Source: Ichthyophis bannanicus
Lineage: Eukaryota > Chordata > Amphibia > Gymnophiona > Ichthyophiidae
Assembly (NCBI GenBank): GCA_033557465.1
Contig: CM066033.1
Span: 17,361,080-17,425,079 of the forward strand
Direction: 5' to 3'
DNA: 64,000 nucleotides
Shown here: one piece after another, positions 23,515-35,905 of the stretch
Numbering within the stretch: the first letter of the stretch is position 1
Layout of the letters: each line of letters opens with the position of its first letter
The notes under the pieces: model-generated
Databases searched by the model: none
Seen by the model: the letters and a program-made list of their open reading frames with translations, nothing else
Told to the model about the DNA's origin: nothing
Program-made: the position numbers and the translations under genes

Positions 23515-24417
23515 AGGGCAGGGCAGGGCAGGGGTGAGACTGGGGGCTACTGGACCACTAGGCTATTTTCTTGGTTTGGGGGAGTGGGGGGGGGGTAGAA
23601 ACCACTAGGCCACCAGGCTATTTGTTCTTGTTTGGGGGGGGGGGGAGCTAGAGGTCACTGGGCCACCAGGCTATTTTCTTGGTTTGGTGGGGTATTGTGT
23701 TCAGGGGGATCATGATTGAGGGGGGGGTGTGATCAGGGAGAACTGTAATGGGGGGGCAGGGACCATGATCAGAGGGTTTCATCATCTGAGGTGAAGTGTC
23801 AAAGTTCATCTCAGATGACCCTCTTTTTTTTAAAGCAATCCAGCAGGTGCAGAGGTGCCAGACTTAGCACAGACCCTTGTGCACACATGTCTGGCTTGCT
23901 CCCCTTATGTAGTGCTAACATTTTGTGCTCAGCTGATTTGCATGTTTCCTTACAGCATTGCTGCGCCAAAAGGCTGCATTGAACTTGCATCAGGAAACCT
24001 TGTGCTAGAGCTTTAGTGCTGGGCTCTAGTGCAGGGTATTTGCATTGGCCTGTTGGAATGTAAATCCTCCAGGGACAGAGACGTACCAAACTTATCTGAA
24101 CAGGGCTGACCCAAAGGTTTCTGCCACCCTAGGCAGAAACCCCTGACCATACCGCCCCGCCCCAGGCAGAAACCCCTGACCGCCCTGCCCCACGCAGAAA
24201 CCCCTGCTTTTGGAAATCTTGTCGCTGCCCACCTTCCCCTCCCCCTCCCCCTCCCGAGATGGAATTGGCGACAGCTGGGGGGGGGGGCGATCTGCCTGTC
24301 ATGTGTGCTGCTGCCCCCACCCTGGCCGGCCGCCCTATGCGGACGCCTAGCTCACCTAGTGGATGGGCTGGCCCTGTGTCTGAATGCAACTCACCTTCAG
24401 CTACTCCTGAAACCAGC

Positions 24418-24890
24418 AAAGGGAGGGGGGGGGGTGATGGTGTGATTAAACCAGCAGGAGGGAGGGAGGGCGGGGGGGTTTGGTGTGAGTGACCCAGCAG
24501 GAGGGGGTGAGTGAGTGACAGGGGGGTGGGTGAGTGAACCAGTAGTGGAAGGGGGGTGGTGTGAGTGAACCAGCAGTGGAGGGGGGGGGGTGTGAGTGAA
24601 TCAGCAGGGAGGGGGGTTGGTGTGAACCAGCAAGGGAGGGGGGTTGGTGTGAGTGAACCAGCAGGGGAGGGGGGAGATGGTGTGAGTGAACCAGCAAGAG
24701 GGGGTGAGTGAGTGACAAGGGGGTGGGTAAGTGAACCAGCAGGGAGGGGAGGGGAGGGGTGGTGTGAGTGAACCAGCAGTGGAGGGGGTGAGTGAGTGAA
24801 CCAACAGGGAGGGGGGGCGAGTGAGTGAACCAGCACTGAGGGGAGGGGGGGTGAGTGAACCAGCACTGAGGGGGGGGTGTGAGTGAATCC
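24418..24890. repeat. G-rich minisatellite
   Basis: Irregular tandem units of roughly 25-45 bases built around GTGAACCAGCAG followed by G-runs and GTGAGTG. The minus strand gives proline-rich frames with a repeated CWFTH unit, an artefact of the repeat. Confidence 0.9.
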
Positions 24891-27442
24891 TCGGTAATTT
24901 TTGTGGGTGGGGCTGGGGGCGGGGCAGGGGCGGGACTGGGGGAGGAGAATGGGTGGAGCATGGCAAGCCACAGGTGTCGGGTTTTTCTCAGTGAAAAAGT
25001 TGGCAACCCTATATCTACCAGTCACAGCAGTTCACATGGAACAAAACAACAAGTAACTTACATCAAACATAGGGAACAATAAATAACTTAAATGAGTGAA
25101 ACATAACTATTTCCATAAAGCTGAATTGGTGCTGCATGAAATCCATATGAGGATGTGATGGGAAGGTGGCTAAGAGTCTCTGCCAAAGTATTCCAAAAAG
25201 AGGGAGGTTTTTAGCTTGCTCCAGAATTCGCCTAGGTCTGTGAGGGCTCGTATTTCTGGAGTGAGGGAGTTCCAAGTTTGTGGTGCATATTAGGAGAAGG
25301 CTCTGTTAGTAGTGGTATTGTTGGAGTGGATGAAAGAAGCTGGAAGCGAGAGGAGACTGTGGTTGGAGAACCGTGTTGATCGCTTGTTGAATAAGGGGGA
25401 GAAGGATGTCTGTGGTGGATGGTCTTGAATATAGTTAGTGTGACTTTATATTTGATCCTCATGTGAATCGGTAGCAAATGTAGTTGTTTCAGAGTGGGGG
25501 TGATATGCTCTCGTGGGTCTGTGTCTGTGATTATTCTGGCTGCAAAGCTTTGTGCAAGCTGTAAGGGAAGTAAGGTAGTTTTAGTGAGACCCTGGTATAT
25601 TATGTTTGCATAGTCCAGGATGGAGGTGACAATTGATTGGCAAATGTTTCTGAAGTCATTAGAGTCCAGCAGTGGGCGCAGATGTCAATGTTCTCATCGT
25701 AAAGTAGGCAGCTTTAGTAATTGGTTAATGTGGTGGTGGAAGCTGAGGTGGTGATTCAGGATGATGCCCAAATATTTTACATGTTGTTTGATGTGTAGGG
25801 TTAAATTGGCAAGACTGATAGACTTTGGAGGAGTGAAAGATAGATGTTTGGATATGAGGAGGATTTCTGTTTTGCTGGGGCTGATGTGTGTTGAGCCATT
25901 GGATGGTATCTTCTAGACATCTGCTGATCATGGAGTAGTCCAGGTTGGTGGTGGAGAATGGGGTGTAGATCAGTAAGTCATCTGCGTACAGATGATAGTG
26001 GATCTTCTAATGTTTTATGAGTATACTTAGGGGCTGGATGAAAATGTTGAATAGAAGTGATGATAATGTGGAACCTTGAGGTAATCCCTGTAGTAGCGGA
26101 AAGGTTTGGAGGTTTCAGTTCCAATTCGTACTTGTTGGAATCGGTTGGAGAGGAAAGACTGAAACTTCTGTAGAGCTGTACCTCTGATACGGATAGAGTG
26201 GAGGCGAGAGCATAGCTTGGTGTGGGAGACCAAATCGAAGGCAGCAGAGAAGTCGAAAGATGAGGATAAATCATTGGGTGTTTTCTGTGTACCTTTTGAT
26301 TAAGTTACCCAGGAGGGAGGTCAGAAGGGTTTCGGTGCTGTGAACAGGCCTGAATCCATGCTGGTGCTCGTCAAGGGGGGCATGTTTGCACTGCCTTTTC
26401 TATGATTTTGGCTGGAGAGGGATTGCTTTATATAGGTTTGTAGGAGGCTGGGGCTGAGGGGTCAGCTGAGTGGCTTTTTAGTAGGGATCTGATGGAGGCT
26501 AGCTTGAGAGGAGTTGGCATGTGGCCGAGTGACAGAGATGCATGGACCAGTTGAAGAATAGTTGGGGCAAGGTCATGTCTGGTCATTTTGATCCAAAAGA
26601 AGGGGTAGGGATCAAGTGATGAGGTGGTGCAGTTGAGGTTTGCTATATTGTCAGTAATCTCCCTGGTGCATAAGCGCCTACAAATTAATCAGGTTTTTTT
26701 GTTTGGGGTGTTGGTGGGGTCAGGGGCAGGCAGGTGCTGAACTGCGGTGGTCATCTGCCAGGCTTGAAGAAATTGAGCCATGGGATCAGGCGCTAAGTTG
26801 AGGTTAGGTTTTGCACTTGTTGGAGCTTGAAGCAGGCTCAAGGTTATATTGAAAAGCTCTCTGGGTCAGTTGAGGGATGCATTTAGAAGATTGGAGTGGT
26901 ATTCTTCTTTTATGCGGAGCGTCAGTACACAGTAGTTTGCCTGTGCGCTTGCATAAGTCGAGTGGTTGGTTGGATTTTTTTGTCGTCTCCATAGCACTTG
27001 AGTTGTCTGAGTCTCCTTTTTAGATTTTGAGTTGAGGAGTAAACCATATCGCTTGATATAGTCGATTTATCTTGGCTGTTTTGTCCAGCGTGATGGCGTA
27101 TGAAGAGATGTTTGTTTTCCATTTAAAGATGAATGTGTCAATACTAGCTGGGTTAGCTTAAGGGAGAGGTGGGATTGTGCTTATAAAAGTGTCTTTATTG
27201 AAGACTTTGAATCTCCGTGATTTGGGTAATGGCGATTTGAGGGCATTTGCATTAGGTAGGTGCAGGAGATTGAAAGTGATAAGATTGTGGTCTGACCAGG
27301 GCACGGATGTGATGTTGGTCATGTGGAAAAGGTTTTGGTTTGGCCAGTTGGTTGGTGTGAATATGAGGTCAAGGGTTCCTTCTTTGCTGTGCGTTGGTCC
27401 AGTGATTATCTGGTTGAACTGTAGTGCTTCAAGTGCTTAGAG

Positions 27443-29111
27443 CAGGAATGGGCAAACTACGGCCCGCGGGCCGTATACGGCCCGGCGGAGCTTTTAATCC
27501 GGCCCGCGGAGCGCTAGCTAATTTACTTGCTTGCAGAGGAGAGAACCCTCAGCCTACCGAAGAGGGAGCAGCGTATGGCCACCATGCGACAGAGGTCATA
27601 TCTGTAGGCACATGGAGGGCGTGTACGGGAATGGTCTGGGCGGTGGGTGTCCTGAGTATGCAGCCAGGTGCCAGTGCCACTGACGGCGGAGGCAGAGAAT
27701 TACTCTGCCCTGCCGCCCTCCCTCTTACAGGCTGACTGCTGTGGCCTGAAGACCGAAACAGGTGTTAGAAGAGAAGTGTGTTGTGCTGCTGACATCATCA
27801 GTAAGTGTGTGCATGTATAATACATGCACTATTTTTTTTTGGGGGGGGATGCTCTGATAGGGGAGAGAAAAAGATTCGTATGAGGAGAAAGTGAGGCCTC
27901 ACGGATTAGTCTGAGGGTTGGGGAGCAGGGATTGGGTGGTGGAGAAATAAAGAGGCGGGGGGAGTATAAGGGGGGCTCTTACATGTTTGCATTTTGCACA
28001 GAACAAAAAACGTTTTCTGATTCTGATGTTGCATTGGCTGGCATTTTGCTGGGGAGCATAAATAGGGAGGGGAGGAGAAAATGGTACCTTGGAGTGAGAG
28101 GAGAGCCAAAACGTAAGCAAGGCAGGGGACACACAGAAGAGCAAGCGATTATGCATGAGGCAGAAGAGAGGTCAAAGCAAGAAAGCGAACGTGTGTTTTG
28201 GAGGAGGGCAGTAGGAACAAAAGCATGTGGGAGAGAGGGCAGTGAAGGGTTACAGAGAAAGCAAAAAACTGTGTGCATTGACAATGGATTATTCAGATGT
28301 GCAATGTGCATTGCTTTAAAAGAATCTTATATACCATCTTCTGTAAAGTGAATCTTTTTTTATTGTGGCTCAAAGAAATAATTAATGTTGACACCCCAAA
28401 ACATAAAATATGAAGACAGATAGACAATAAGGCCCATCTAATCTGCTGAGTTTTCATTCCTGGTGCAATGCCATAGAGTTCAGTTGATTTCTGACTTTTC
28501 CTACCTCTTCATAACTAGGGATTTTCTATGTCTATCCAATGCTATCTTTTTCTGTTACTGTTCAATTTTTCATTCACCAGCACTCACATGCCAAGTTATG
28601 TAACAATTGCTTTATGCTAATACCGAAATAACACATTGCAGACCACTGAATAATTGTTGATTTCAGCAGGCCTCCGGGGGATGGCACAGAAGATTCTGGC
28701 CTTGTTTGGCTCGATCTACGTGTGTGAGCAGACGTTCAGCGTCATGAACATCAATAAATCCCGTCACAGATCCAAGTTAACTGACCAACACCTCAGATCT
28801 ATTCTGCGAATTGCAACAACAAATCTCTCTCCTGACTTTGATGCCTTAACAAAAAAGGGAGACCAACAACACTGTTCCCACTAAAATTGAAGGTACTATT
28901 TTATGAAAGAAATACATTGCATAAAAGTTTTGTAAAATAACTCTTTTTATGCTTTTCTACCTTAAATTAATCTAAACATTTAATGTTACAAATTTAAATT
29001 TACTTTATGTTAATTCACACATACACACCGTCCATCTACTTTTGGTCCGGCCCCCGGGTCCAATATATGAACCCATTGCGGCCCTCGAGTCAAAAAGTTT
29101 GCCCACCCCTG
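27443..29111 (+). mobile_element. hAT element with transposase remnant
   Basis: Starts CAGGAATGGGCAAACTACGG and ends TTTGCCCACCCCTG, inverted termini of the common vertebrate hAT type. The 8-base duplication GCTTAGAG is at 27435-27442 and 29112-29119. It carries one transposase C-terminal fragment; the rest has no recognisable domain. It is inserted in the LINE at 22935-30252. Confidence 0.92.
28654..28884 (+). pseudogene. hAT transposase C-terminal dimerisation domain fragment
   Basis: A 76-codon frame with LALFGSIYVCEQTFSVMN and SKLTDQHLRSILRIAT, the conserved hATC dimerisation region of Charlie-like transposases and of host genes derived from them. The DDE catalytic core and BED zinc finger are missing, so it cannot act as a transposase. 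Confidence 0.85.
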
Positions 29112-30261
29112 GCTTAGAGGAAGAGAGTGGTCTGGCTGGTTGGTAAGGAGGGGAGGTTGAAGTCACCCAGGAGGATGAGCCATTTGTTTTTGTGGTTCTC
29201 TTAGCATGTTTCTTTGATTAATGGAGAGAGGTCAATGGGTCTGCTGAAGGAGATCTGTATGAGAAGCATATTGATAAGTATGAATTGGTTATGGAGATGA
29301 TATCCAGAGCGCCTTGAGAGCATGATGTAACGGCTTTGCAATGGAGTCCTTCCTTGCCTTTATGATTATTCCTCCTCTTTTCTAATGTAATTTTAGTTGG
29401 TGGAAAAGCTGGTACATAGGGATGGCAAGCTGGTTTAGTAGGACACTTTCCTCTCTCTTGAGCCATTATTCTGTTATGCAGAATATGTCAATGGTTTTCT
29501 TTTATATAGTCCGTCACTGTGAGGATCTTGTTGCGTACAGACCTGGTATTTATAAGGGCACTTCTGAGTGGCTGGGTAGGGGGTGGTATGCTATTTGAAG
29601 ATGGGGGACTGTGGGAGGGCCGTATGTTAATTAGGTTATCGGTGTTCCTTGTTCTCTGCTTGAGAATAGTGGGCTGGAGTCTATTGCACTGTGAGTGATG
29701 TATAATTGGGATGAATGACATTGTGATGAGACCTGAGGATTGGATGACGGAGCGGCTGGCAAGGAGTAGGATGATGATGTATGAGGCTGTGTGAAACATT
29801 CTGCTTGAGGGAATTATATTTATGTTTGGAGGTGGACGGAGTGTGGTGTCCACGTGTGTTGCTGAGGAGAGATGTCTGAGGTCTATATGACTTGCTGTTG
29901 AGTGGTCCAGATGTGGAGGGCACTTCAGCACGGTGCACTGATGGTGGGACGGTCCGGTAGGTGGTGGTGCAGTAGCTGGCTTTGGTAGAGTTGAGTCTGC
30001 TGTTGACGAAGGTGGATCTGGTGTGTCTGTGGAGATGGCTTTTAGTGGAGGAGTGATGGAGTTCAGATGGTGGACTTAGGGAGTTAAGCTTCCTAAGCAA
30101 ACCTGTTTCTGATGATCCTCAGGTTTAACTTGGACTGCTGGCTGCTGTGTTTGCATTGCTTCCATCTGCGACATAGCTGGAGAGGTGTTCATGCTTAATT
30201 CCGTGGGCCTGTATGGTGCCTGTCTAAGGACCACACCAAAGGGGCACGCCTAAGTACACCG

Positions 30262-30362
30262 CTGCACTTTTATTTTATTTTATTTATTTATTTAACCAGT
30301 TTCCTATACCGCCTTATCCTTCGATCAAGTCCTGCTCAGTGCCGGGCTGATTGGGTGGGCTC
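30262..30362 (-). mobile_element. SINE/LINE 3' tail fragment
   Basis: The reverse complement contains GATAAGGCGGTATAGGAAAC followed by AAATAAATAAATAAAAT, the same tail seen on the other SINEs and L2-like LINEs here. No A or B box is visible, so it is truncated. Confidence 0.55.
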
Positions 30363-30371
30363 TTCAACCTG

Positions 30372-30832
30372 GAAAGAGACGGCTGAGGGGGTATATGATA
30401 GAGATCTATAAATTAATGAATGGAATGGAACGAGTAAACATAGATCAATTGTTTATATCATCAGAATATAAAAAGATTAGGGGACATGCAATGAAGCTAA
30501 ATCTATTTAAAACTAATAAGAGAAAATATTTTTTCACTCAACGTGTAATCAAACTCTGGAATTTGTTACCGGAGGATATAGTAAAAGCTGTTAGTGTAGC
30601 TGTGTTTAAAAGAGGTTTGGACAAGTTCCTGGAGGAAAGGTCCATAAACCATTATTAAAAGGGACCCAGGATCTCACTGCTTGACCCAATACAAGCACTG
30701 AGGAACCTGTGTCTTTTGGGGAGAATGCTAGACATGTATGACCTAGATTGGCCACTGTTGGAAACAGGACACTGGGCTTGATGGACCTTGGTCTGACCCA
30801 GTATGGCATATCTTATGTTCTTATGTTCCAGT
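30372..30832 (+). mobile_element. CR1-type LINE 3' end
   Basis: An 87-codon frame with IEIYKLMNGMERVN and LWNLLPEDIVKA is the C-terminus of a CR1 ORF2. The 3' UTR reads TTGATGGACCTTGGTCTGAC and ends in TTATGTTCTTATG repeats, typical of CR1 families. The same segment occurs on the minus strand at 47541-48190. Confidence 0.88.
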
Positions 30833-30949
30833 GGGGAGCAAGGAGGAGCTCAAACTGAAACCCAAAAAGTCAGACTCTGTATGCATTATAATGCCAGAGA
30901 AAAAGAGAAATGTAGATGCCCCTGGATTGTGCAAAATATAAACATAAAA

Positions 30950-32650
30950 CATGTAGAAGCCAGTGTTCAGAAAGCTCGTTTCTCCATGGTCAAGCAGGAA
31001 GCAGTGATGTCATCCGACGGCACCACAGAGGGAAGTGCTCTCCTATAGCAAAGAAAGGCAAAGTCTTTCTGAGCATATGCCCAGATACCCCTACGCCCTG
31101 GGCCCCCCCCCCTCCCTCCTACCTGGCTCACTCTTGTTTCTTCCACCCAGCCAGAAGGACGGAAGTTCAGCTCTCCTCTAATCTTTCATCTACCTCTCCT
31201 GCAACTGCCAGGATGACCAAGGACATAAAAGAGAAACTCAAACCTGGTTTCAAGAAGTGCCCCAGATGAAGGATGCAAATTAATTTCACGGATGCCCACG
31301 ACAGATGCATGAGATGTCTCAGAGAATCCCATGGGGTGCAGGACTGCCTTCACTGTGCAAAGATGTCCCCCAGGGTTCGTCAATCTTGACGTCATGCTCT
31401 GCAGGAATTCCTGGACTCCACTGCAGAATGATTGAGTGAGTGCGCTGCATGCCACCTCCAAACGCTGACCTGAAGGGGAGATTTGGCCAGAGAACCCAAT
31501 ACACCAAGGCAATTGCATGGCCGCCATCGTCTTGGTCATCATGAAGATGCCAACCCCGCTTCCAGCCTCCACACGAGATGCACCCACTGGAGCCTCCATC
31601 TCCTGCATGGCACAGCTTCCAGGATCCCCAACAACCGTTGCTGATGCTCCAGACCCAACCAACGATCCTCCAGGGCCTCAGCCACGCTGCCCATACTTCC
31701 AGTGGCAGTCCCAGTTAAGGATCCAGGACCTGCAGCCTTGGCTCCACCCACTGCCAGCACTATTGATTGGCACTATGACAACAGACATCGTCACCATGTC
31801 AATAGAGGAAGCACAGAATGATGCAGAGACTGCCACAGTGCTGAGGAATGGCACAGAGACTGCCACAACGCTGACAAAAGCCCCCTACGTGTTTTGCAGC
31901 TGCAACAAGAGAAAACACTAGCTCAGCAGCAGTGGCAGCACAAGTGGCTCCTGCAGCTGCTACCGGCATGAGAGGGGAAGACACCCTGAGAGGCGCAATG
32001 CAAGAAGGAGAAGGAGCTCCCCCTCCAACTGGAGCAGCCAACGCACCACCGGCAGCCCACACAGGCACCATCTCAACGTGGACAAGGACCACAAGAACTG
32101 TAGCAAGTCTGCCCATAAATGAAGCACTCTAGGCTCAAGCCTGGCGGGTTCCTTCTCCTCTGTGCTCCAAGCCTTGGCCATGATGGATCTGCTGGCCACG
32201 TTCCTTACAACCGCTCTAGCCCCCGCAGTGCAATCCGGCCATGCCACCACCAGTGGAAAGGGAGCCACTACCCAGGACTCCCTCACCCCGAGCATCTCCC
32301 TCCCCCACCGGGTTCTTGCACAGCCCTCTATCATCGAACAGCGAGGGACAATAGCCTGCCATCATGGGCTCCTCTGGCATCTATGAATGCCCCTCAAACT
32401 GCAGTGGCTTCCCCTTGGAACCCTTGCCAGCACCTCCACCTTCATCCTCCCCCCTCTCCGCCAGAGGACCTAACATACCCAAAGTTCATCCAGAAACGCT
32501 ATACGCACCTAGCACTGTCACCAGCCAACATGCTGGCCCCAGGAACGAGGTCCTCGGCCTCCTGAAATACCTCAAAGCACTGTCATCACTATCCCAGGCC
32601 ACAAGCTACTACTCAACAAACTCACACGTTTTTTTGTGTTGAGTTTACAG
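30950..32650 (+). mobile_element. DIRS1-like retrotransposon gag, decayed
   Basis: A frame over 31120-31390 reads MTKDIKEKLKPGFKKCPR, then after a stop FTDAHDRCMRCLRESHG and QDCLHCAKM, a cysteine-rich zinc-binding segment of DIRS Gag. Downstream to about 32650 proline/alanine-rich frames in all three phases continue the gag, with a GLLKYLKALSSL-like stretch near 32560. Stops and frameshifts are frequent. DIRS Gag is the ancestor of the LAP2-alpha C-terminal region, which may cause mis-annotation. Confidence 0.7.
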
Positions 32651-33022
32651 AAAAATACCCTAGCTCTGCTCTGGAGTGAAGGATTGAAAGACAAGTTAAA
32701 ACTAAACCAAAGATAGCTAGATATTATTTTGGGATGCTACTTTTATTTGCAAAGCAGTACAAAATGCAGATCTTCCAAATTTATACTGCGAATACACAGT
32801 GAGAAAAACCTCACTCAAGGCCTCAATCTCACTCATTGTGTGGTAAATCTCACTCACTCATTGGGATGGGTCACCCTTGGTGATGAGTCAGGGAGGGGTG
32901 GGGGGATAGCACTGGAAGCTGGAGATGGGTATATGCCTGGGGGATGGAGAGAAATAAAGGTGGAGGTATGTGTCTGGGGAAGAAAGAAGGGAGGTAAGGG
33001 AGAGATAAGGGTAGCTGCATGC
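32651..33022. other. Unassigned sequence, no gene seen
   Basis: About 370 bases after the DIRS remnant. It includes ACTCAC repeats near 32810-32870 and a purine-rich stretch. I see no domain or terminal repeat. Confidence 0.4.
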
Positions 33023-34692
33023 AGAGGGGCCTCTTTTGCATAAATATGTCCATAATGTTACCATACACTAACTTTTAGTAAACATGCCTCTTCATGAGTG
33101 TATGGTTAAAGAAAGACTAAAGGTTTCTACATTACTATAATCCAGTGCCAACCGCCAGGTACATTAGAAACTACTACAAACACTGACCATTAAAACCCAT
33201 AGCAAACCCGCCGTATCCTAACAGCACTACCAGGACTCACAAAGCACCATGCTCTACCTATCAAAAGGCAATACTGCAAATATTAAACCAATACATTTCA
33301 GAGAATAACAATACATGACCTACTGGGGAAAGAGAACAAGTGACAATGTCAAAAAGGAATTACATAAACAGAACACCTCAGCTCAGTTACACACGCAGAA
33401 CATAGACCATCACCAAACAAGGAATCACAATTTAGAAACAGGAAGGCAATACTTAATCTGGGAACCCGAAAAGCCAAACTTGGAATGTACAACAACACTG
33501 TAGAAATAAAACTATAAATTAATTTCCTCTTGTACTAAACAAAGCGCAGACGTTAATGATGCACATTTCCCAGAGCTGACATATTCCAGTTAATAAATTC
33601 ATAATAAAGAGAGATTTTTCTACCTTTTGTGAATTTCTTTTTCAGTTGCAATTGCTCTAGCCACTTTCTTCTGGTTTCTTTGTGTCTTCAGCTAACTCTC
33701 CATCGTCTGCTGTCCATTTGTCCTTTCTTCTCTCTTCTAGTTTTTTTCCATTTTCTCTCTACATCTGCTTTTACATACTAATCTTTCTCCTTTTGCTCTT
33801 TCCTCATTCCTATTTCATCCACTCAAATTTTACCTCTCCATCCTCAATCCCCACTTACTCTCCCAATACCCAGCCAATTGTAGATTTTTCTTCCCTCCCA
33901 CACAAAATATTTTTCCCCTCTCCATTTCACTCTCCCAGCTCCATCCCATTCTAATCCTCCCCCAGCATCAGCTCCCTTATAGTTCCAGGCCCACCCAGCA
34001 TACACTCCCTTCTAGTCCCCGCATGAGCCCATTTCCAGTCCTAGCCCCCCCCCATCAGCCCATTTCCAATCCTATACTAGCCCCACAATCAGCCCATTTC
34101 CAGTCCTAGCTCTCCCATCCATTTCCAATCCTATCCGAGTCCCTCCATCAGCTCATTTCCAATCCAAGCCCCCCCATGAGCCTACTTCCAGTTCTAGCCC
34201 CTCCATGAGTCCATTTCAATCCAAGCCCCCACCACAGCCCATTTCCAATCTTAGCACCCCCCCAACAGCCCATTTCCAGTCCTATCCTAGCCCCTCCATC
34301 AGCCCATTTCCTGTCCTAGCTCTCCTCCACCACTCAGCCCATTTCCAGTCCTAGCTCCCTCCCCATCAGCTATTTGCAGTTCAAGTCCCCCCTTCCCCTC
34401 AGCTATTTGCAGTTCAAGTCCCCCCTTCCACTCAACCCATTTTCAGTACTAGCAACCTCCCCAGCCCATTACCAGTCCTAGCCCCCCATAGCCCATTACC
34501 AGTCCTAAGCCCCCATCACTCCATTTTCAGTCTTAGCCCCCATAGCCCATTACCAGTCCTAACCCCTCCTCTCCCCCATCAGCTCAGGGAAACTTTAAAA
34601 GAAAAAAGAAACTTGCTGCTGCTGCTGCCGCCGTGGCAGCGGCAGAATCAAGTGTCTACCGTGGGCCCCCCCCCCCACAGCCTGCCGGCAGA
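33023..34692 (+). repeat. Dispersed repeat, copy A (partner at 51390-52925)
   Basis: Aligns in the same orientation with 51390-52925, from the GCATAAATAT segment through CCATACACTAACTTTTAG, a pyrimidine-rich block and a tandem region, to a GTGGCAGCGGCAGAATCAA segment. Copy B has a hAT-type 5' terminus; copy A lacks it. The frames of about 90-110 codons inside are from low-complexity pyrimidine tracts. Confidence 0.8.
33960..34560 (+). repeat. Minisatellite in repeat copy A
   Basis: Imperfect tandem units of about 25-35 bases around CAGCCCATTTCCAGTCCTAG separated by C-runs. The same unit is present at about 52310-52800 in copy B. Confidence 0.85.
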
Positions 34693-35027
34693 TCCCGCCT
34701 CAATCACTCTCCTTGGCGCGGCTTTCTGAGGTTTCTGTTTTTCCTCTGTCTTCTCTTAGCTCTCTTTCTATGGTCTATAGTCCATCTGCCATTTCTGGTC
34801 TCTCCTTTTGCTTTCTTCATTTTCTTCAATCAGCCTTTTTCCAGTCCCAGTAACCCTCCCCAGTATCAGCCCCCTTTACAGCCTCCCCTCCCAGTGTCAA
34901 CCCCCTTGCATTCCCAACACTGCCACTGGTGTCTATTCCCTTCTAGTCCCCCTCCTCCATCGTCCAGACCCTTCTAGTCCAAATATTATCCCAGGTATCA
35001 GCGAACCTCCAGTCCCAGAGCCTCCTC
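34693..35027. other. Pyrimidine-rich sequence before the VNTR, no gene seen
   Basis: C/T-rich sequence leading into the next minisatellite. The overlapping frames are low complexity (proline, serine) and I do not regard them as coding. Confidence 0.5.
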
Positions 35028-35905
35028 ACATGTCAGTTCCCTTCCAGTCACCTCTTCTCTGTCCATCCCCCTTCCAGTCCCATCCCCAAGTGTCAGCTCC
35101 CTTCCAACCCCCCCCTGTGTCTGCTCCCTTCCAGCTCCCCCCTCCCCCCCATGTCTGCTCCCTTCCAGATCCCCCCGTGTCTGCACCCTTCCAACTCCCC
35201 CTCCCTGTGTCTTCTCCCTTCCAGATCCCCCCGTGTCTGCACCCTTCCAACTCCCCCTCCCTGTGTCTGCTCCCTTCCAGATCCCCCCGTGTCTGCACCC
35301 TTCCAACTCCCCCCGTGTCTGCTCCCTTCCAGCTCACCCTGTGCCTGCTCTCTTCCAGCTCCCTGCAGTGTCTGCTCTCTTGTAGCCCCCCATGTCTGCT
35401 CCCTTCCAGATCCCCCCCGTGTCTTCTCCCTTCCAGATCCCCCCCCGTGTCTGCACCCTTCCAGCTCCCTGCAGTGTCTGCTCTCTTGTAGCCCCCAATG
35501 TCTGCTCCCTTCCAGCTCCCAATGTCTGCTCCCTTCCAGCTCCATGCAGTGTCTGCTCCCTTGTAGCCCCCAATGTCTGCTCCCTTCCAGCTCTGCCATT
35601 GTCTGCTCCCTTGTAGCCCCCATGTCTGCTCCCTTACAGCTCCCCCAGTGTCTGCTCCCTTCCAGCTCTGCCAGTGTCTGCTTTCTTGTAGCCCCGTGTC
35701 TGCTCCCTTACAGCTCCCCAGTGTCTGCTCCCTTGTAGCCCCCATGTTTACTCCCTTCCAGCTCCCTCCCCCCCCCCCCGGGCCTTCACCCTTCCAGCTC
35801 ACCCTGGTGTCTGCTCTCTTGTAGCCCCCATGTCTACTCCCTTCCAGCTCCCCTTCCCCCGCGTCTGCTTCCTTCCAGCCCCCCCTCACCCAGTGTCTGC
35901 TCCCT
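35028..35905 (+). repeat. Large VNTR, about 30-base units
   Basis: More than 20 irregular units built on GTGTCTGCTCCCTTCCAGCTC plus C-runs. Open frames on both strands (up to 287 codons on the minus strand) follow from the unit length and rarity of stops, and encode only short peptide repeats such as SAPFQLP or GADTGG. They are not genes. Confidence 0.93.

Larger units (their letters stand above)
22981..25011. mobile_element. Composite non-autonomous hAT-like element
   Basis: Inverted termini TAGGGTTGCCAAC and GTTGGCAACCCTA are flanked by the 8-base duplication TATCTACC (22973-22980 and 25012-25019). The 2031-base interior has no transposase. It holds a near-perfect hairpin, G-runs, a triplicated AGGCAGAAACCCCTG unit (24130-24205) and a G-rich minisatellite. 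The long minus-strand open frames here come from the minisatellite and are not genes. Confidence 0.9.
22935..30252 (-). mobile_element. L2-like LINE, decayed, split by two hAT insertions
   Basis: Read on the minus strand. The 5' part (30252-29500) carries an N-terminal region leading into ALINTRSVRNKILTVTDYI, the start of an apurinic-type endonuclease. A KRGGIIIKARKDS block lies near 29370. RT remnants follow at 26280-25980, with SAAFDLVSHTKLCSRL-like blocks and a RIKYKVTLTIFKTIHH segment near 25450. The 3' end is at about 22935 with an AAATAAATAAA tail. All frames are short and broken. Insertions at 22981-25011 and 27443-29111 each have their own target duplications, so the LINE is the oldest layer here. 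Confidence 0.75.

Noticed and set aside
24129..25025. 298-codon proline-rich minus-strand frame
   Set aside because: It is the reverse of the GTGAACCAGCAG minisatellite; three frames are open at once and the peptide is only repeat units.
31186..31662. 158-codon minus frame and neighbours up to 32565
   Set aside because: Antisense shadows of the DIRS gag remnant, whose zinc-binding motif is on the plus strand.
30950..32650. Host LAP2/TMPO gene
   Set aside because: Similarity is expected because the LAP2-alpha tail derives from DIRS Gag; no LEM domain or intact frame is present.
34620..34670. CTG/CCG triplet run as a trinucleotide-expansion locus
   Set aside because: Only a few GCTGCTGCTGCCG units, also present in the partner repeat at 52860, so it is part of the element.
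35026..35889. 287-codon minus-strand frame and overlapping plus frames
   Set aside because: Produced by the 30-base VNTR, with both strands open in several phases and no domain.
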